From Tuwongella immobilis (GTDB taxonomy: Bacteria > Planctomycetota > Planctomycetia > Gemmatales > Gemmataceae), in contig NZ_LR593887.1 in NCBI RefSeq assembly GCF_901538355.1, positions 2,270,920 through 2,334,919 on the forward strand: a stretch of 64,000 nucleotides of DNA, given 5' to 3'. The stretch's first letter is position 1. Each line of letters opens with the position of its first letter. A program made the position numbers and the translations under genes. Shown here in pieces: positions 41,739 to 50,198 of the stretch. The notes beneath the pieces were generated by a model. It did not search any database. It had not been told where the DNA came from and saw nothing but the letters and a program-made list of their open reading frames with translations.

Positions 41739-42881
41739 TTAGCGGACGATCGGGAACGGCGTGGCCATGTCGTCGTCGGGTGTCGCGGGTGGCAGACCGA
41801 GTTGAGCGGCCAGCATCCCGAATACATCGCGGGCATGCATGGGTTCATCCGTCGGCGCGGCTGCGTGGGCATCGGATCGACCCACGACGTGCCCTTGCGG
41901 CATGCCACCGCCGGCGACCAGCATCGACCAGCAACCGGCCCAGTGATCGCGGCCGCCCCACGGATTCAACGTCGGCGTGCGGCCCATTTCGCCGGTCACC
42001 ACGACCAACGTGGAATCGAGCAGGCCACGCATCGCCAGGGAATCCAACAGATGGCTCACCGTTTGATCCAACATGGGGAGCAACCGCGAACGATAATCGG
42101 CGAGCGTCGTCGGCAGCGATGCCCCATCCGCGTGACAATCCCAGGACAGACAATCGTAGACCGATTGGAACATATTCACCACCACCGACCGCGTCCCCGA
42201 TTCCAAGAGGGCAACGGCGTGTGCGGTGTGTTCGGCCAGCCGCTGTTCCTCCGTCGCAGCAGGGTGGTTGACCATCTGAACGGAGACGCGATCCGCAAGA
42301 TTGGCCGCAGTTTGGCCATGATCGATCGACACACCCAAGGATTGCAGCGAGCCTCCGAGAATCGCCATTTCTGGGACCGAAGTTTGCGATAAGGCGTTCG
42401 ACGCAACTGCCGACTGCGTTTGGCGATGCGCGACGAGTTGCGCCCCCAAGTGCGGTCGCGGTTGGCCGAGCGTGCTGACGCTGCCAGTTTGCAGCAGTTG
42501 CAGACCGATTTCGTGAATCGGCGTGAGTTCGTGATGGACGGAACGAATCAGCGTGCATCGATGCAATCGCTGGGCAATCTGCGGGAGAAATTCGTTGATG
42601 CGAACGCCGGGAATCGTCGTCGGAATCGACCCGAACGGCCCGCGAATTTCGCTGGGGGCGTCGGGTTTGGGGTCGAAGGTTTCCAGTTGGCTGGGCCCGC
42701 CGGTGAGCTGCACCCAGAGCAGCCGCTCCGCACGCGGGGTGGACGAATTGCCCATTCCAGAGCCAGCGGTCAGAGTCGCAGAGGACACGGCAAGGCTCCC
42801 GGCGGCAACCGCGCTGGTGTGAAGGAACGCTCGACGCGAGACAGAAGCGGCAGATTCCGATTGGGGGTGGCGGCGTGGCAT
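41739..42881 (-). CDS. DUF1501 family protein with Tat signal
   Basis: A 380-residue member of the DUF1501 family, which is strongly expanded in planctomycetes and belongs to the alkaline phosphatase/sulfatase-like fold. It begins with a twin-arginine leader (VSRRAFLHTSAVAAGSLAV), so it is exported folded. Family marks are LWVQLTGGPSQLETFDPKP near the mature N-terminus, SVHHELTPIHEIG, and the C-terminal VVTGEMGRTPTLNPWGGRDHW. The start at 42881 has AAGGGA 6-7 bases upstream; the ORF extends 24 codons further without a better site. Substrate unknown. DUF1501 genes usually accompany DUF1549/DUF1553 cytochrome genes, one of which sits near the window's right end, but not adjacent here. Confidence 0.88.
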   Translation of the reverse strand: MPRRHPQSESAASVSRRAFLHTSAVAAGSLAVSSATLTAGSGMGNSSTPRAERLLWVQLTGGPSQLETFDPKPDAPSEIRGPFGSIPTTIPGVRINEFLPQIAQRLHRCTLIRSVHHELTPIHEIGLQLLQTGSVSTLGQPRPHLGAQLVAHRQTQSAVASNALSQTSVPEMAILGGSLQSLGVSIDHGQTAANLADRVSVQMVNHPAATEEQRLAEHTAHAVALLESGTRSVVVNMFQSVYDCLSWDCHADGASLPTTLADYRSRLLPMLDQTVSHLLDSLAMRGLLDSTLVVVTGEMGRTPTLNPWGGRDHWAGCWSMLVAGGGMPQGHVVGRSDAHAAAPTDEPMHARDVFGMLAAQLGLPPATPDDDMATPFPIVR

Positions 42882-43073
42882 GATCGGTCCCTTGGCGGAC
42901 GATGTTTGAGAAGTTCGCTCGATTGTAGCGTGACCCCCGAGCGACGCAATCAAAAATCGTTCCGTCTAACGGATCGCTGCCGATTCCCGATCCTCCCGCG
43001 AGACATTCACGCTTGTGTCGATGACGCAGTGGGCATCGGGTGGCGAGCGTGATGCGGTTGCGATTGTGAAGGA

Positions 43074-44399
43074 TCAGTCCGCGGAAGCTCCGACGGTGGC
43101 GGGGCTCGACTGCGGCAGATAGCGTTCCAGCATGGCGAGGGTTTCTTCGGCCATGCGGCGATCGGTGAAATAGTCCCAGACGATGCGTTTGCCTTGCTCG
43201 GCACAGGCGCGGCGGCGGTCCGGATCGGCGAGCAACGTCTGCCAACCCCGCGCAAGTGCTTGCGGCTGATTGGGTTCCACCGTTAGACCGCCTCCGGTGC
43301 GGGCGACCAATTCCGGGAACGATCCGTGCCCCGGCTGCACCACCGGTACCCCATTGGCCAGTGCTTCCAGAATGTACAATCCCTTTGGCTCGCGGTATTC
43401 CGTCGGGACGCTCAGAATGTCGAGCGATTGCATGAATCGCACTTTGTCCGCCAACGTCGGGGATTCGACATATTCCACGCGATCGGATAATCCCGCGGCG
43501 GCGAGTTTCGCCATCTGTTCTTGGAAGAATGCACGATATTGCTCGCCCAACCAGCCGGAAACGCGAATGCGGCAAGGCGGGGCGTCTGGCAATCCGGAAT
43601 AGGCGAGAAAGGCATCGACAAATTGGTGGAAGCCTTTTTCGGGACAGATGCGGGCGAAGTAGCCGACCGTGTACGGCGGTTCGGCCCGAAACGGCTGCTC
43701 GGCACCGTGGCCAGTCAACTTCAGACCGGGATAGATGGTGTGCATCGCCTCGCGCGGCAAATTCATATATTCGGCCATGAAATCCGCGTAATAATCGCTC
43801 GTGGTAATGTATCCATCAATCGATTTCGCGTTCTCACGAATCTGCGACATGCAGCGGGAGCGGTACGATTCCGGCAGCGCATCCAGAAAGATATCATCGC
43901 CTTGCAGCGTGGCCAAAATCGGCTTGTTGAGCCGCGATTTGATCTCGGGAATCACACCCGAAAGCAGCACATTCGAGAAGATTAGTACATCGGGGCGAAT
44001 GTCGTTTTCCAGCCAATCGACCATCTTCGAAACTTCTTTGCGCTGCTTGCCATGCGTGCCTTCGAGCATCGACAGCGTCAAATCGCCCATTTCATGATAC
44101 GGCGTGCGCGAGGCAAAGCGGCTGACCCAGCGCAGTAGTTTCGGAAAGTCTAACAATCGATCGACGAACCAGGGTGTCATGCGGAATAGGAACGATTTTT
44201 GCTGCAAGTAGACGTTGATTCCGCCGAAGAAAACGCGCTGCTGGCTGACATCTTCTTCATCGCTGCGAATCGGCGTAAACGTCGGCACCAACAGGGTTTC
44301 GTGACCGAGTTGGATCATGGCGGCGGCCAGGGTGTTGTCGTGCATGCACGAGCCACAATACATCCCGGCGGCACCTGCGGTAATCAACGCGATTTTCAT
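43074..44399 (-). CDS. Glycosyltransferase family 4 protein
   Basis: A 441-residue GT-B-fold retaining glycosyltransferase. The N-terminal half starts MKIALITAGAAGMYCGSC with a glycine-rich donor/acceptor loop. The C-terminal half has the GT4 marks VGYFARICPEKGFHQFVDAF and the nucleotide-sugar-binding EPKGLYILEALANGVPVVQP (E-x7-E). It probably transfers a sugar to an envelope or secreted glycan; donor and acceptor are unknown. Two cysteines in the first loop (MYCGSCMHDN) are unusual for GT4. The ORF is open 27 codons further upstream, but the family start MKIALIT at 44399 is clearly better. The next gene upstream on this strand ends at 44481. Confidence 0.87.
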   Translation of the reverse strand: MKIALITAGAAGMYCGSCMHDNTLAAAMIQLGHETLLVPTFTPIRSDEEDVSQQRVFFGGINVYLQQKSFLFRMTPWFVDRLLDFPKLLRWVSRFASRTPYHEMGDLTLSMLEGTHGKQRKEVSKMVDWLENDIRPDVLIFSNVLLSGVIPEIKSRLNKPILATLQGDDIFLDALPESYRSRCMSQIRENAKSIDGYITTSDYYADFMAEYMNLPREAMHTIYPGLKLTGHGAEQPFRAEPPYTVGYFARICPEKGFHQFVDAFLAYSGLPDAPPCRIRVSGWLGEQYRAFFQEQMAKLAAAGLSDRVEYVESPTLADKVRFMQSLDILSVPTEYREPKGLYILEALANGVPVVQPGHGSFPELVARTGGGLTVEPNQPQALARGWQTLLADPDRRRACAEQGKRIVWDYFTDRRMAEETLAMLERYLPQSSPATVGASAD

Positions 44400-44480
44400 G
44401 CGATGGTCCGTGCGTTTGAGTCGATTCGGGAAGACCGTTCGTCCCACTGGCGGCACTGGGCGAACGGGGCACGTTGTCAT

Positions 44481-45083
44481 TTATTTCCGCGGAAGGCGTT
44501 TCGGCAAGTCGGCGAGCAGGGCGGAAATCGCTTCCGGGGTGATTTCCTCGCGACGGAACACCCACTTGGCACGAACGGTCGTCTCGCTGGCCAGCAGGAT
44601 CGTCAGGTCGGCATCGGCGGCGATGGCATAATGGTTTGGCCCCTTCGCGGGCATGGTCGTTAGAATGATTCGGGTGAAATCGTGCTGGTTGGCGATTTTG
44701 GTGATTTGTCGGCGATAGCGGAGTTCGCCGGTTTGATCGCTCAAGAATACGGCGAATCGTCCGAACTCCTTGGCCTGAGGCGGATTGAGGCGATCGATTT
44801 CGCGCAACAATCGGACGATTTCGGGGGATGACGACCGCACAAACAGGGCGAGCATGGGCGATTCGCCGAATCGGCAGTACAGGCAGACGTCGCTCCCGGC
44901 GTCCGGGCCGGTGAGTTGGGTGGAATCGAACGGCCCGGGAAGTTTCTCGCCCACGGCGGGCCCGGATGCGAGCGCATGGGGGCCGGCTGCACGGGGGGCG
45001 GCTGGTTCGGCGGCAACCCCGGTGGAGCACCACAGACCGCAGAAGCAGCAGCCCAGGAAAATTCCAAGGGACGTTCGATTCAT
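44481..45083 (-). CDS. Exported thioredoxin-fold-like protein
   Basis: A 200-residue protein with a cysteine-rich signal peptide (MNRTSLGIFLGCCFCGLWC). The mature part contains DVCLYCRFGESPMLALFVRS, a CxxC inside a thioredoxin-like strand-helix context, and later a strand pair (FAVFLSDQTG; FTRIILTTMP). Comparable planctomycete proteins are exported redoxin-like proteins of unknown partner. It is second-to-last in a minus-strand run of three thioredoxin-fold genes, 9 bases after the TlpA-like gene, which supports a shared redox or cytochrome-maturation role. A lipoprotein reading of the signal peptide cysteines is possible. Confidence 0.65.
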   Translation of the reverse strand: MNRTSLGIFLGCCFCGLWCSTGVAAEPAAPRAAGPHALASGPAVGEKLPGPFDSTQLTGPDAGSDVCLYCRFGESPMLALFVRSSSPEIVRLLREIDRLNPPQAKEFGRFAVFLSDQTGELRYRRQITKIANQHDFTRIILTTMPAKGPNHYAIAADADLTILLASETTVRAKWVFRREEITPEAISALLADLPKRLPRK

Positions 45084-45092
45084 GGCCGATCC

Positions 45093-45614
45093 TTACTTCT
45101 TCGGCAGCAGCGTGCCGATGAATTTTTCGACATCCGCATATTCGAATTGATTCTTCGGATCATCGTAGCTGAACGTGCGAGCGAGTTTGCCATCTTTGCC
45201 GTAGACCACCACCATTGGCACGGCGGCAACGGTATAATGATCTTGCCAAACTTCGTATTTTTCATCCAGCAGAATGTTGAAGAAACCCGCGCCTTGTTTG
45301 GTCAGGAACGCCAGGGCTTTGTCTTTGTCTTCCGGATCATCGACGCTCACCGAGACGCAGACCAAGCCATCGGCAGCCCGTTGGCGATGCAGCCGAACAA
45401 GATTGGGAAATTCCTTTTTGCAGGGCACACAATAATCGGCCCAGAAATCGATGACGACGACTTTGCCACGATTCGCTTCGACATATTTGAGGACATCGGC
45501 GAATTTCCCGACTTTGAGCGTGACGGGGGCATCTGCGGACTGAGCAAGTGTGGCGGTGCCCAACAGCAGGGCGGCAAACAAGCCCGCACGCGCGAGCGAG
45601 GGAAGCAGTTTCAT
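45093..45614 (-). CDS. TlpA-like exported thioredoxin
   Basis: A 173-residue periplasmic thiol-disulfide protein. After a Sec signal peptide (SLARAGLFAALLLGTATLAQS) it shows the TlpA/ResA pattern: VVVIDFWADYCVPCKKEFPNL with the redox pair CVPC, and the cis-proline strand VAAVPMVVVYGKDGKL. Such proteins reduce cysteines of apocytochromes or other exported partners. Cysteine pair and cis-Pro are intact, so it should be active. It is followed after 9 bases by the second thioredoxin-like gene and preceded after about 130 bases by the redoxin gene. Confidence 0.88.
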   Translation of the reverse strand: MKLLPSLARAGLFAALLLGTATLAQSADAPVTLKVGKFADVLKYVEANRGKVVVIDFWADYCVPCKKEFPNLVRLHRQRAADGLVCVSVSVDDPEDKDKALAFLTKQGAGFFNILLDEKYEVWQDHYTVAAVPMVVVYGKDGKLARTFSYDDPKNQFEYADVEKFIGTLLPKK

Positions 45615-45745
45615 GAGCGAACCTCACAATCCACGGAAACAATCGACGCCGAAATGACAATCGGGCGAATCACCCGGAAGATTGTCCGAGTGAGCCGCCC
45701 GATGCCAGGGAAAACCGACCCGAGCAATCGGGCCAAGTGATCCGA

Positions 45746-46345
45746 TTACTTGCTGCTCTTTTCGAATTGGATGCCGCAGCCACGGGCAGCGGTTTCCTTC
45801 ACGGTCGGCATTTTGCCAGCCAGAGCGGCTTCAACCGCGTCAACCACGTATTGCTTCTTGACGTTTTCGGCGCGCATGTCGTCATCGAAAGCGCCCATGT
45901 AAACGACTTCGCGGGCCTTGTTGATGACGAAGAATTCCGGGGTACGAGCCGCGCCCAGAGCCATGGCAATCTTTTGGGTGGGGTCGTACAGGTACGGGAA
46001 GTTGAAGCCCTTTTCCTTGGATCGTTCGATCATCTTATCCATCTTGTCGGCGTCGCTGTTGTTGACGTTGATGGCCACCACATCGACCTTGCCGCTGTAC
46101 TTCTTGGTGAATTCGATGAGGCGATCTTCGTAGGCGATCGCGGCGGGGCACTTGTTGCAGGTCACAACGACCACAACCACGTCCTTGCTGAAATCGGACG
46201 AGCTGTATTCTTTTTCGTCGGTGCCTTGCAGCTTTTGGAAGGTGGGGGCTTTGTCGCCGGGGTTGAGCACTTTGTTGAACTTACCAGCTTGGGCCGAGCC
46301 GATGCTCAGAGCCAGAACGGTCACAATCGCTGCGAATCGCGTCAT
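45746..46345 (-). CDS. Exported redoxin (AhpC/TSA-like) protein
   Basis: A 199-residue exported thioredoxin-fold protein. Signal peptide MTRFAAIVTVLALSIGSAQA, then the redoxin start NPGDKAPTFQKLQGTDEKEY and the active strand VVVVVVTCNKCPAAIAYEDRL, a CxxC in the peroxiredoxin-like position. The fold continues with VVAINVNNSDADK and the strand ARTPEFFVINKAREVVY. It ends with RGCGIQFEKSSK, adding a third cysteine. This group occurs widely in planctomycetes; peroxide reduction is possible but not demonstrated. The start at 46345 has AAGGAG 8 bases upstream; the open frame upstream lies in the divergent spacer. Confidence 0.82.
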   Translation of the reverse strand: MTRFAAIVTVLALSIGSAQAGKFNKVLNPGDKAPTFQKLQGTDEKEYSSSDFSKDVVVVVVTCNKCPAAIAYEDRLIEFTKKYSGKVDVVAINVNNSDADKMDKMIERSKEKGFNFPYLYDPTQKIAMALGAARTPEFFVINKAREVVYMGAFDDDMRAENVKKQYVVDAVEAALAGKMPTVKETAARGCGIQFEKSSK

Positions 46346-46654
46346 TCCGTACACTCCTTGGTGGACTACCAACGTTGCGAAACCAGGGTTCCGCGTCCGA
46401 ATCGGACCCCCACTGTGTGTGGGATGTCGATGCCCTATGGTAAACCCGATTGTGACGATTGCCAGACTCAAGTTGTGTTTTTTTGATGTCACAACCGGGA
46501 TTACCAAGGTTCACGGTTATGGACGAACTGGGGCGTTGGTCTATTCAGAAGGGATTCGGGTTGCTATGATTATTTTTGAACTACGCTCGGATTGGGGGCG
46601 ATGCCCGACGAGCGGTTGGATGGCGAGAACGCCGCCAAAGGGTTGACGGGAACT
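46346..46654. other. Divergent spacer between the redoxin gene and lepA
   Basis: It carries the redoxin ribosome binding site and a weak candidate lepA promoter. I see no gene or RNA in it; in-frame extensions of both flanking genes enter it but look non-coding. Confidence 0.5.
46544..46570 (+). promoter_or_regulatory. Weak candidate promoter for lepA
   Basis: TTCAGA (46544-46549), 15-bp spacer, TATGAT (46565-46570). The -10 and its flank (GCTATGAT) equal those at rpsU, but the -35 and spacer are poor. Confidence 0.3.
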
Positions 46655-48454
46655 ATGCCTGCCACCAGCCAGATTCGCAATTTCTCGATCATTGCCCACA
46701 TTGATCACGGCAAATCGACACTTGCAGACCAATTTTTGCTCAAAACCGGGACCATTTCCGCCCGTGACTATCGTGCCCAGTTGCTCGATGGCATGGACCT
46801 GGAACGCGAACGCGGCATCACCATTCAGATGCACCCGGTGACGATTTACCACGAACGCAACGGCGTTCGGTATGAGCTGAATCTGATCGATACCCCCGGC
46901 CACGTCGATTTCAGCTACGAAGTCAGTCGCTCGATGGCGGCCTGCGAAGGGGCGGTGCTGCTGGTGGATGCATCGCAAGGGGTGCAAGCGCAAACCGTTG
47001 CCAATGCGTATCTTGCAATCGAGAACGACCTCAAGATTGTGCCCGTTCTCAATAAGATTGATATGCCCGCTGCTCGGCCCGATGAGATGATCGCCGAGAT
47101 GGAACAGGCCGTCGGCATCGATGGCCTGGATGTGCTGCGCTGCAGTGCCAAGACCGGCATGGGCGTGGAAGACGTGTTGGATGCCATTGTCGATCGCATC
47201 CCCGCACCGCCGGGAAATATCGACGCTCCCTTGAAAGCGCTGGTGTTCAATAGCCACTTTGATTCGTTCAAAGGGGTGGTGGTTTACATCCGCGTGATGG
47301 ATGGGACGATCAAGGTTGGTCAGAAAATTCGCATGATGCAAGGCGCACGCGAATTTACCGTCACCGATGTGGGCCAATTCCGCCCGTCGATGGTGAGCTG
47401 TGGTACCTTGTCCGCCGGACAGGTGGGCTACTGCATGGCCAACATCAAGAACATCGAAGATGTCCGCATCGGCGATACGCTCACCGATTCCGTCAATCCC
47501 ACCGATGTCGCTCTTGCCGGGTACAAACAGCCCAAGCCGATGGTGTATTCCGGGTTGTATCCCGTGAATAACAACGAATTCGAAGCACTCCGCGAAGCAC
47601 TGGCCAAGTTGAAACTCAACGATTCGAGCTTCACCTTTACGCCAGAATCTTCGGAAGGGATGGGCTTCGGCTTCCGATGCGGCTTCTTGGGGTTGCTCCA
47701 CCGTGAGATTATCCAGCAACGATTGGAGCGCGATTGCGATCTCGATCTCGTGCAGACCGCACCGAACGTCACCTACGAATTGCTGTTGACTAACGGTGAG
47801 ACGAGGATCATCAACAACCCGCAGGAAGTTCCGGACGCGGGTTCGATCCAAGAGTTCCGAGAGCCGTTTGTCAAAATTAACTTCCTGCTCCCGTCGGATA
47901 ATATCGGCGATATCATGTCGCTATGTGCCGACCGGCGTGGGACTTACGTCAAAACGGAATACCTCAGCCCCACTCGCGCGGTGCTGATTTTCGAGATCCC
48001 GCTCTCGGAAGTCATCTTCGACCTGTATGATAAGCTGAAGTCGATCACCCGTGGTTACGGCACCATGGATTATGAATTCATGGGCTATATCCCCGGCGAT
48101 CTCGTTCGGCTCGACGTGCTGGTCCACCACAAACGGGTGGATGCCCTGTCGATCATTGTTCACCGCTCGCAAGCCGAACGTCGAGGCCGCAAACTCATTC
48201 TGAAATTGAAGGATGAGATTGATCGGCACATGTTTGAGGTTGCATTGCAGGCCGCCATTGGTGCCCGCGTGATCGCCCGCGAAACCATCGCGGCGATTCG
48301 CAAGAACGTCACCGCGAAGTGCTACGGTGGGGACATCACCCGGAAGCGCAAGCTGTGGGCCAAGCAAGCGGCGGGCAAGAAGCGCATGAAGCAGGTCGGC
48401 CAAGTCGAGATTCCGCAAGAAGCGTTCATGTCGGTGCTGGAGACGGACGACTAA
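46655..48454 (+). CDS. lepA: Elongation factor 4 (LepA), ribosome back-translocating GTPase
   Basis: A 599-residue translational GTPase. G motifs: G1 AHIDHGKST, the switch I segment ERERGITI, G3 DTPGHVDF, G4 NKIDMP and G5 CSAKTG. The elongation-factor domains follow, then the LepA-specific C-terminal domain with VRLDVLVHHKRVDALSIIVHR and the basic tail DITRKRKLWAKQAAGKKRMKQ. The length agrees with LepA of other bacteria. I chose 46655 (MPATSQIRNFSIIAHIDHG); upstream in-frame starts at 46592 and 46601 would add about 20 residues absent from the family. It opens a plus-strand unit followed by two signal peptidase genes, echoing the lepA-lepB order of E. coli. Confidence 0.96.
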   Translation: MPATSQIRNFSIIAHIDHGKSTLADQFLLKTGTISARDYRAQLLDGMDLERERGITIQMHPVTIYHERNGVRYELNLIDTPGHVDFSYEVSRSMAACEGAVLLVDASQGVQAQTVANAYLAIENDLKIVPVLNKIDMPAARPDEMIAEMEQAVGIDGLDVLRCSAKTGMGVEDVLDAIVDRIPAPPGNIDAPLKALVFNSHFDSFKGVVVYIRVMDGTIKVGQKIRMMQGAREFTVTDVGQFRPSMVSCGTLSAGQVGYCMANIKNIEDVRIGDTLTDSVNPTDVALAGYKQPKPMVYSGLYPVNNNEFEALREALAKLKLNDSSFTFTPESSEGMGFGFRCGFLGLLHREIIQQRLERDCDLDLVQTAPNVTYELLLTNGETRIINNPQEVPDAGSIQEFREPFVKINFLLPSDNIGDIMSLCADRRGTYVKTEYLSPTRAVLIFEIPLSEVIFDLYDKLKSITRGYGTMDYEFMGYIPGDLVRLDVLVHHKRVDALSIIVHRSQAERRGRKLILKLKDEIDRHMFEVALQAAIGARVIARETIAAIRKNVTAKCYGGDITRKRKLWAKQAAGKKRMKQVGQVEIPQEAFMSVLETDD

Positions 48455-48505
48455 TCCCTCGCTCGGCTCCGCGACCATCCGCCACAATCGGCAGGTAGGT
48501 TCGCT

Positions 48506-50176
48506 ATGGCGTTGCAGCCTGATCCGCCCACGCCGCCGGAATCCACCCCGGCGGCACCCTCTGATGCGAATTCTGCACTTCCGATTTCGGAAGTGTATTT
48601 GCATGGGTTGCCACAGAGTCCTTCACTCGATTCGCCGGTTCCCGTCTCGCCACCAATCTCCGACCCACCGTCGGCACCTGTCACGCCGATCCAATCCGAC
48701 AATTTGTCTGGTGTTGAGGCATCAGCCGCCATCACTCCCGCACCATCCCCCACTTCCGATAGCGAAGAACCGTTGTCAACTGGCAGTCAACTGCGTCGAT
48801 TGATTGAATCGATTCTGGTCTGTTTTTTAATGCTGTTGTTTTTGCGGACGATTCTGGTGGAGCCATCAGGAGTCCCGACCGGCAGCATGGCACCCACGTT
48901 GCTGGGCAACCACTTCGAGTGGGATTGCCCGGATTGTCATATGCGCCACGCGGTGGGAGTCACCACGCTCTCGACCGATGCCGAAGATTTGCAAGCACTA
49001 TTTGCCGATCATCAATGCCCCCATTGTGGCGCATCGCTGCAAGATGTCACTGCCGCATCGGTAAAAGGGGACCGGGTGCTGGTCAACAAGTCGGTGTATC
49101 AATTTCGAGATCCGAAGCGTTGGGAAGCGGCAGTGTTTCGACCTCGGGATGATGCGCGATCATTTGTCAAACGTGTGATCGGGCTTCCGGGGGAATCGGT
49201 CCAGTTGATCGACGGCGATGCTTGGATTAATGGTGCGATTGCTCGAAAGTCGTTGAAACAATTGCGAGAAACCGCCATCCTGCTGCATGATTCGCGGCAA
49301 GCACCGGCGGATGGGTGGGAACCCTGGTGGGTGGTCGAGGCCGATCATGCGGATGCGACCCCGCACGCTGCACTGGATCGGAAATGGGGATTGCTGCTGG
49401 ATGCTCGCGGCAAAGCGACCCAAGAAGTGTCGGCGACCTGGCGAAACTGGAATCCGCAATTCCAATTCGAGCAACCACTTCGGGATCAATTGGTGTATAA
49501 CTGGCTTTCGGTGTCGCCGCGATCCTCGGTGGGGAAATCGTCGGTCCACGACTTTCTCGTTACGCTTGATGTGACGGTGATTGGAGGATCGGGGGCGTTT
49601 GAAGTGGCCTTGTTCGATGGGGTGGATTGGGTGCGGGTGAGTGTGCCATTGGGGACGCTGGAGGGCGAACTCCGGGTGGATCGGAACGAATCCGTGCCCC
49701 TGCACCGCGAACCAATGGCGGGTTGGCAGCCGAACGAGCGGCATTCCCTGACGTTGGCCTTTGCCGATCGGCGCGTGATGTTGGAATTGGACGAGCGCGA
49801 AGCGATTTTGCCAATTGATCTGCCACCGGCACGAGAGCGTCCGCCAGTGAGCCGTCCGTTGCAATTGCGGGTGGAGCGCGGTGCGGTGATGATTCCGAAC
49901 CTGCGACTGGAACGCGACTTACATCTGCTCGCCCGAGGAACCCACGCAGGAACGACCGCACTGGAATTGGATTCGGAATCGTACTTTATGCTCGGCGATA
50001 ACGCGGCGAATTCCGACGATAGCCGATTCTGGAAAAATCCGGGCGTGCCGCGAACGAATTTTCTTGGTAAACCATTCTTGTTGCACCAACCAAGCCGGGG
50101 TGCGAAGCCGGGACTGACCACGGCTGGACAGTTCGAGAGTACCTTCGATTGGTCGCGCGTCCGCTGGTTGCGATGA
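48506..50176 (+). CDS. Signal peptidase I with zinc-ribbon and inserted beta-rich domain (copy 1)
   Basis: A 556-residue type I signal peptidase that removes signal peptides at the outer face of the cytoplasmic membrane. A cytoplasmic Pro/Ser-rich region (1-90) precedes the TM helix (about 97-115, IESILVCFLMLLFLRTILV). Catalytic Ser127 lies in PTGSMAPTL and Lys222 in FVKRVIGLPGE; the third box is FMLGDNAANSDDSRFW. Two CxxC pairs (CPDC and CPHC, about 141-175) suggest a zinc ribbon. Between the Lys box and the GDN box lie about 230 extra residues, partly a beta-sandwich-like domain (LDVTVIGGSGAFEVALFDG). E. coli LepB has 324 residues. The last part after the GDN box is short. It lies 51 bases downstream of lepA and 22 bases before its paralogue. 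Confidence 0.9.
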   Translation: MALQPDPPTPPESTPAAPSDANSALPISEVYLHGLPQSPSLDSPVPVSPPISDPPSAPVTPIQSDNLSGVEASAAITPAPSPTSDSEEPLSTGSQLRRLIESILVCFLMLLFLRTILVEPSGVPTGSMAPTLLGNHFEWDCPDCHMRHAVGVTTLSTDAEDLQALFADHQCPHCGASLQDVTAASVKGDRVLVNKSVYQFRDPKRWEAAVFRPRDDARSFVKRVIGLPGESVQLIDGDAWINGAIARKSLKQLRETAILLHDSRQAPADGWEPWWVVEADHADATPHAALDRKWGLLLDARGKATQEVSATWRNWNPQFQFEQPLRDQLVYNWLSVSPRSSVGKSSVHDFLVTLDVTVIGGSGAFEVALFDGVDWVRVSVPLGTLEGELRVDRNESVPLHREPMAGWQPNERHSLTLAFADRRVMLELDEREAILPIDLPPARERPPVSRPLQLRVERGAVMIPNLRLERDLHLLARGTHAGTTALELDSESYFMLGDNAANSDDSRFWKNPGVPRTNFLGKPFLLHQPSRGAKPGLTTAGQFESTFDWSRVRWLR

Positions 50177-50198
50177 CCATTTGCAATTCGGAGAATGT

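Noticed and set aside
41845-43575. 576-residue minus-strand ORF overlapping the DUF1501 and GT4 genes
   Set aside because: Arg/Ser/Gly-rich low-information frame overlapping two genes with clear family signatures.
45656-45703. Nested inverted repeats (GACAAT/ATTGTC, ATCGGGCG/CGCCCGAT) between the redoxin and TlpA-like genes
   Set aside because: Arms cannot all pair at once and no T tract follows; too weak to call a terminator or operator.
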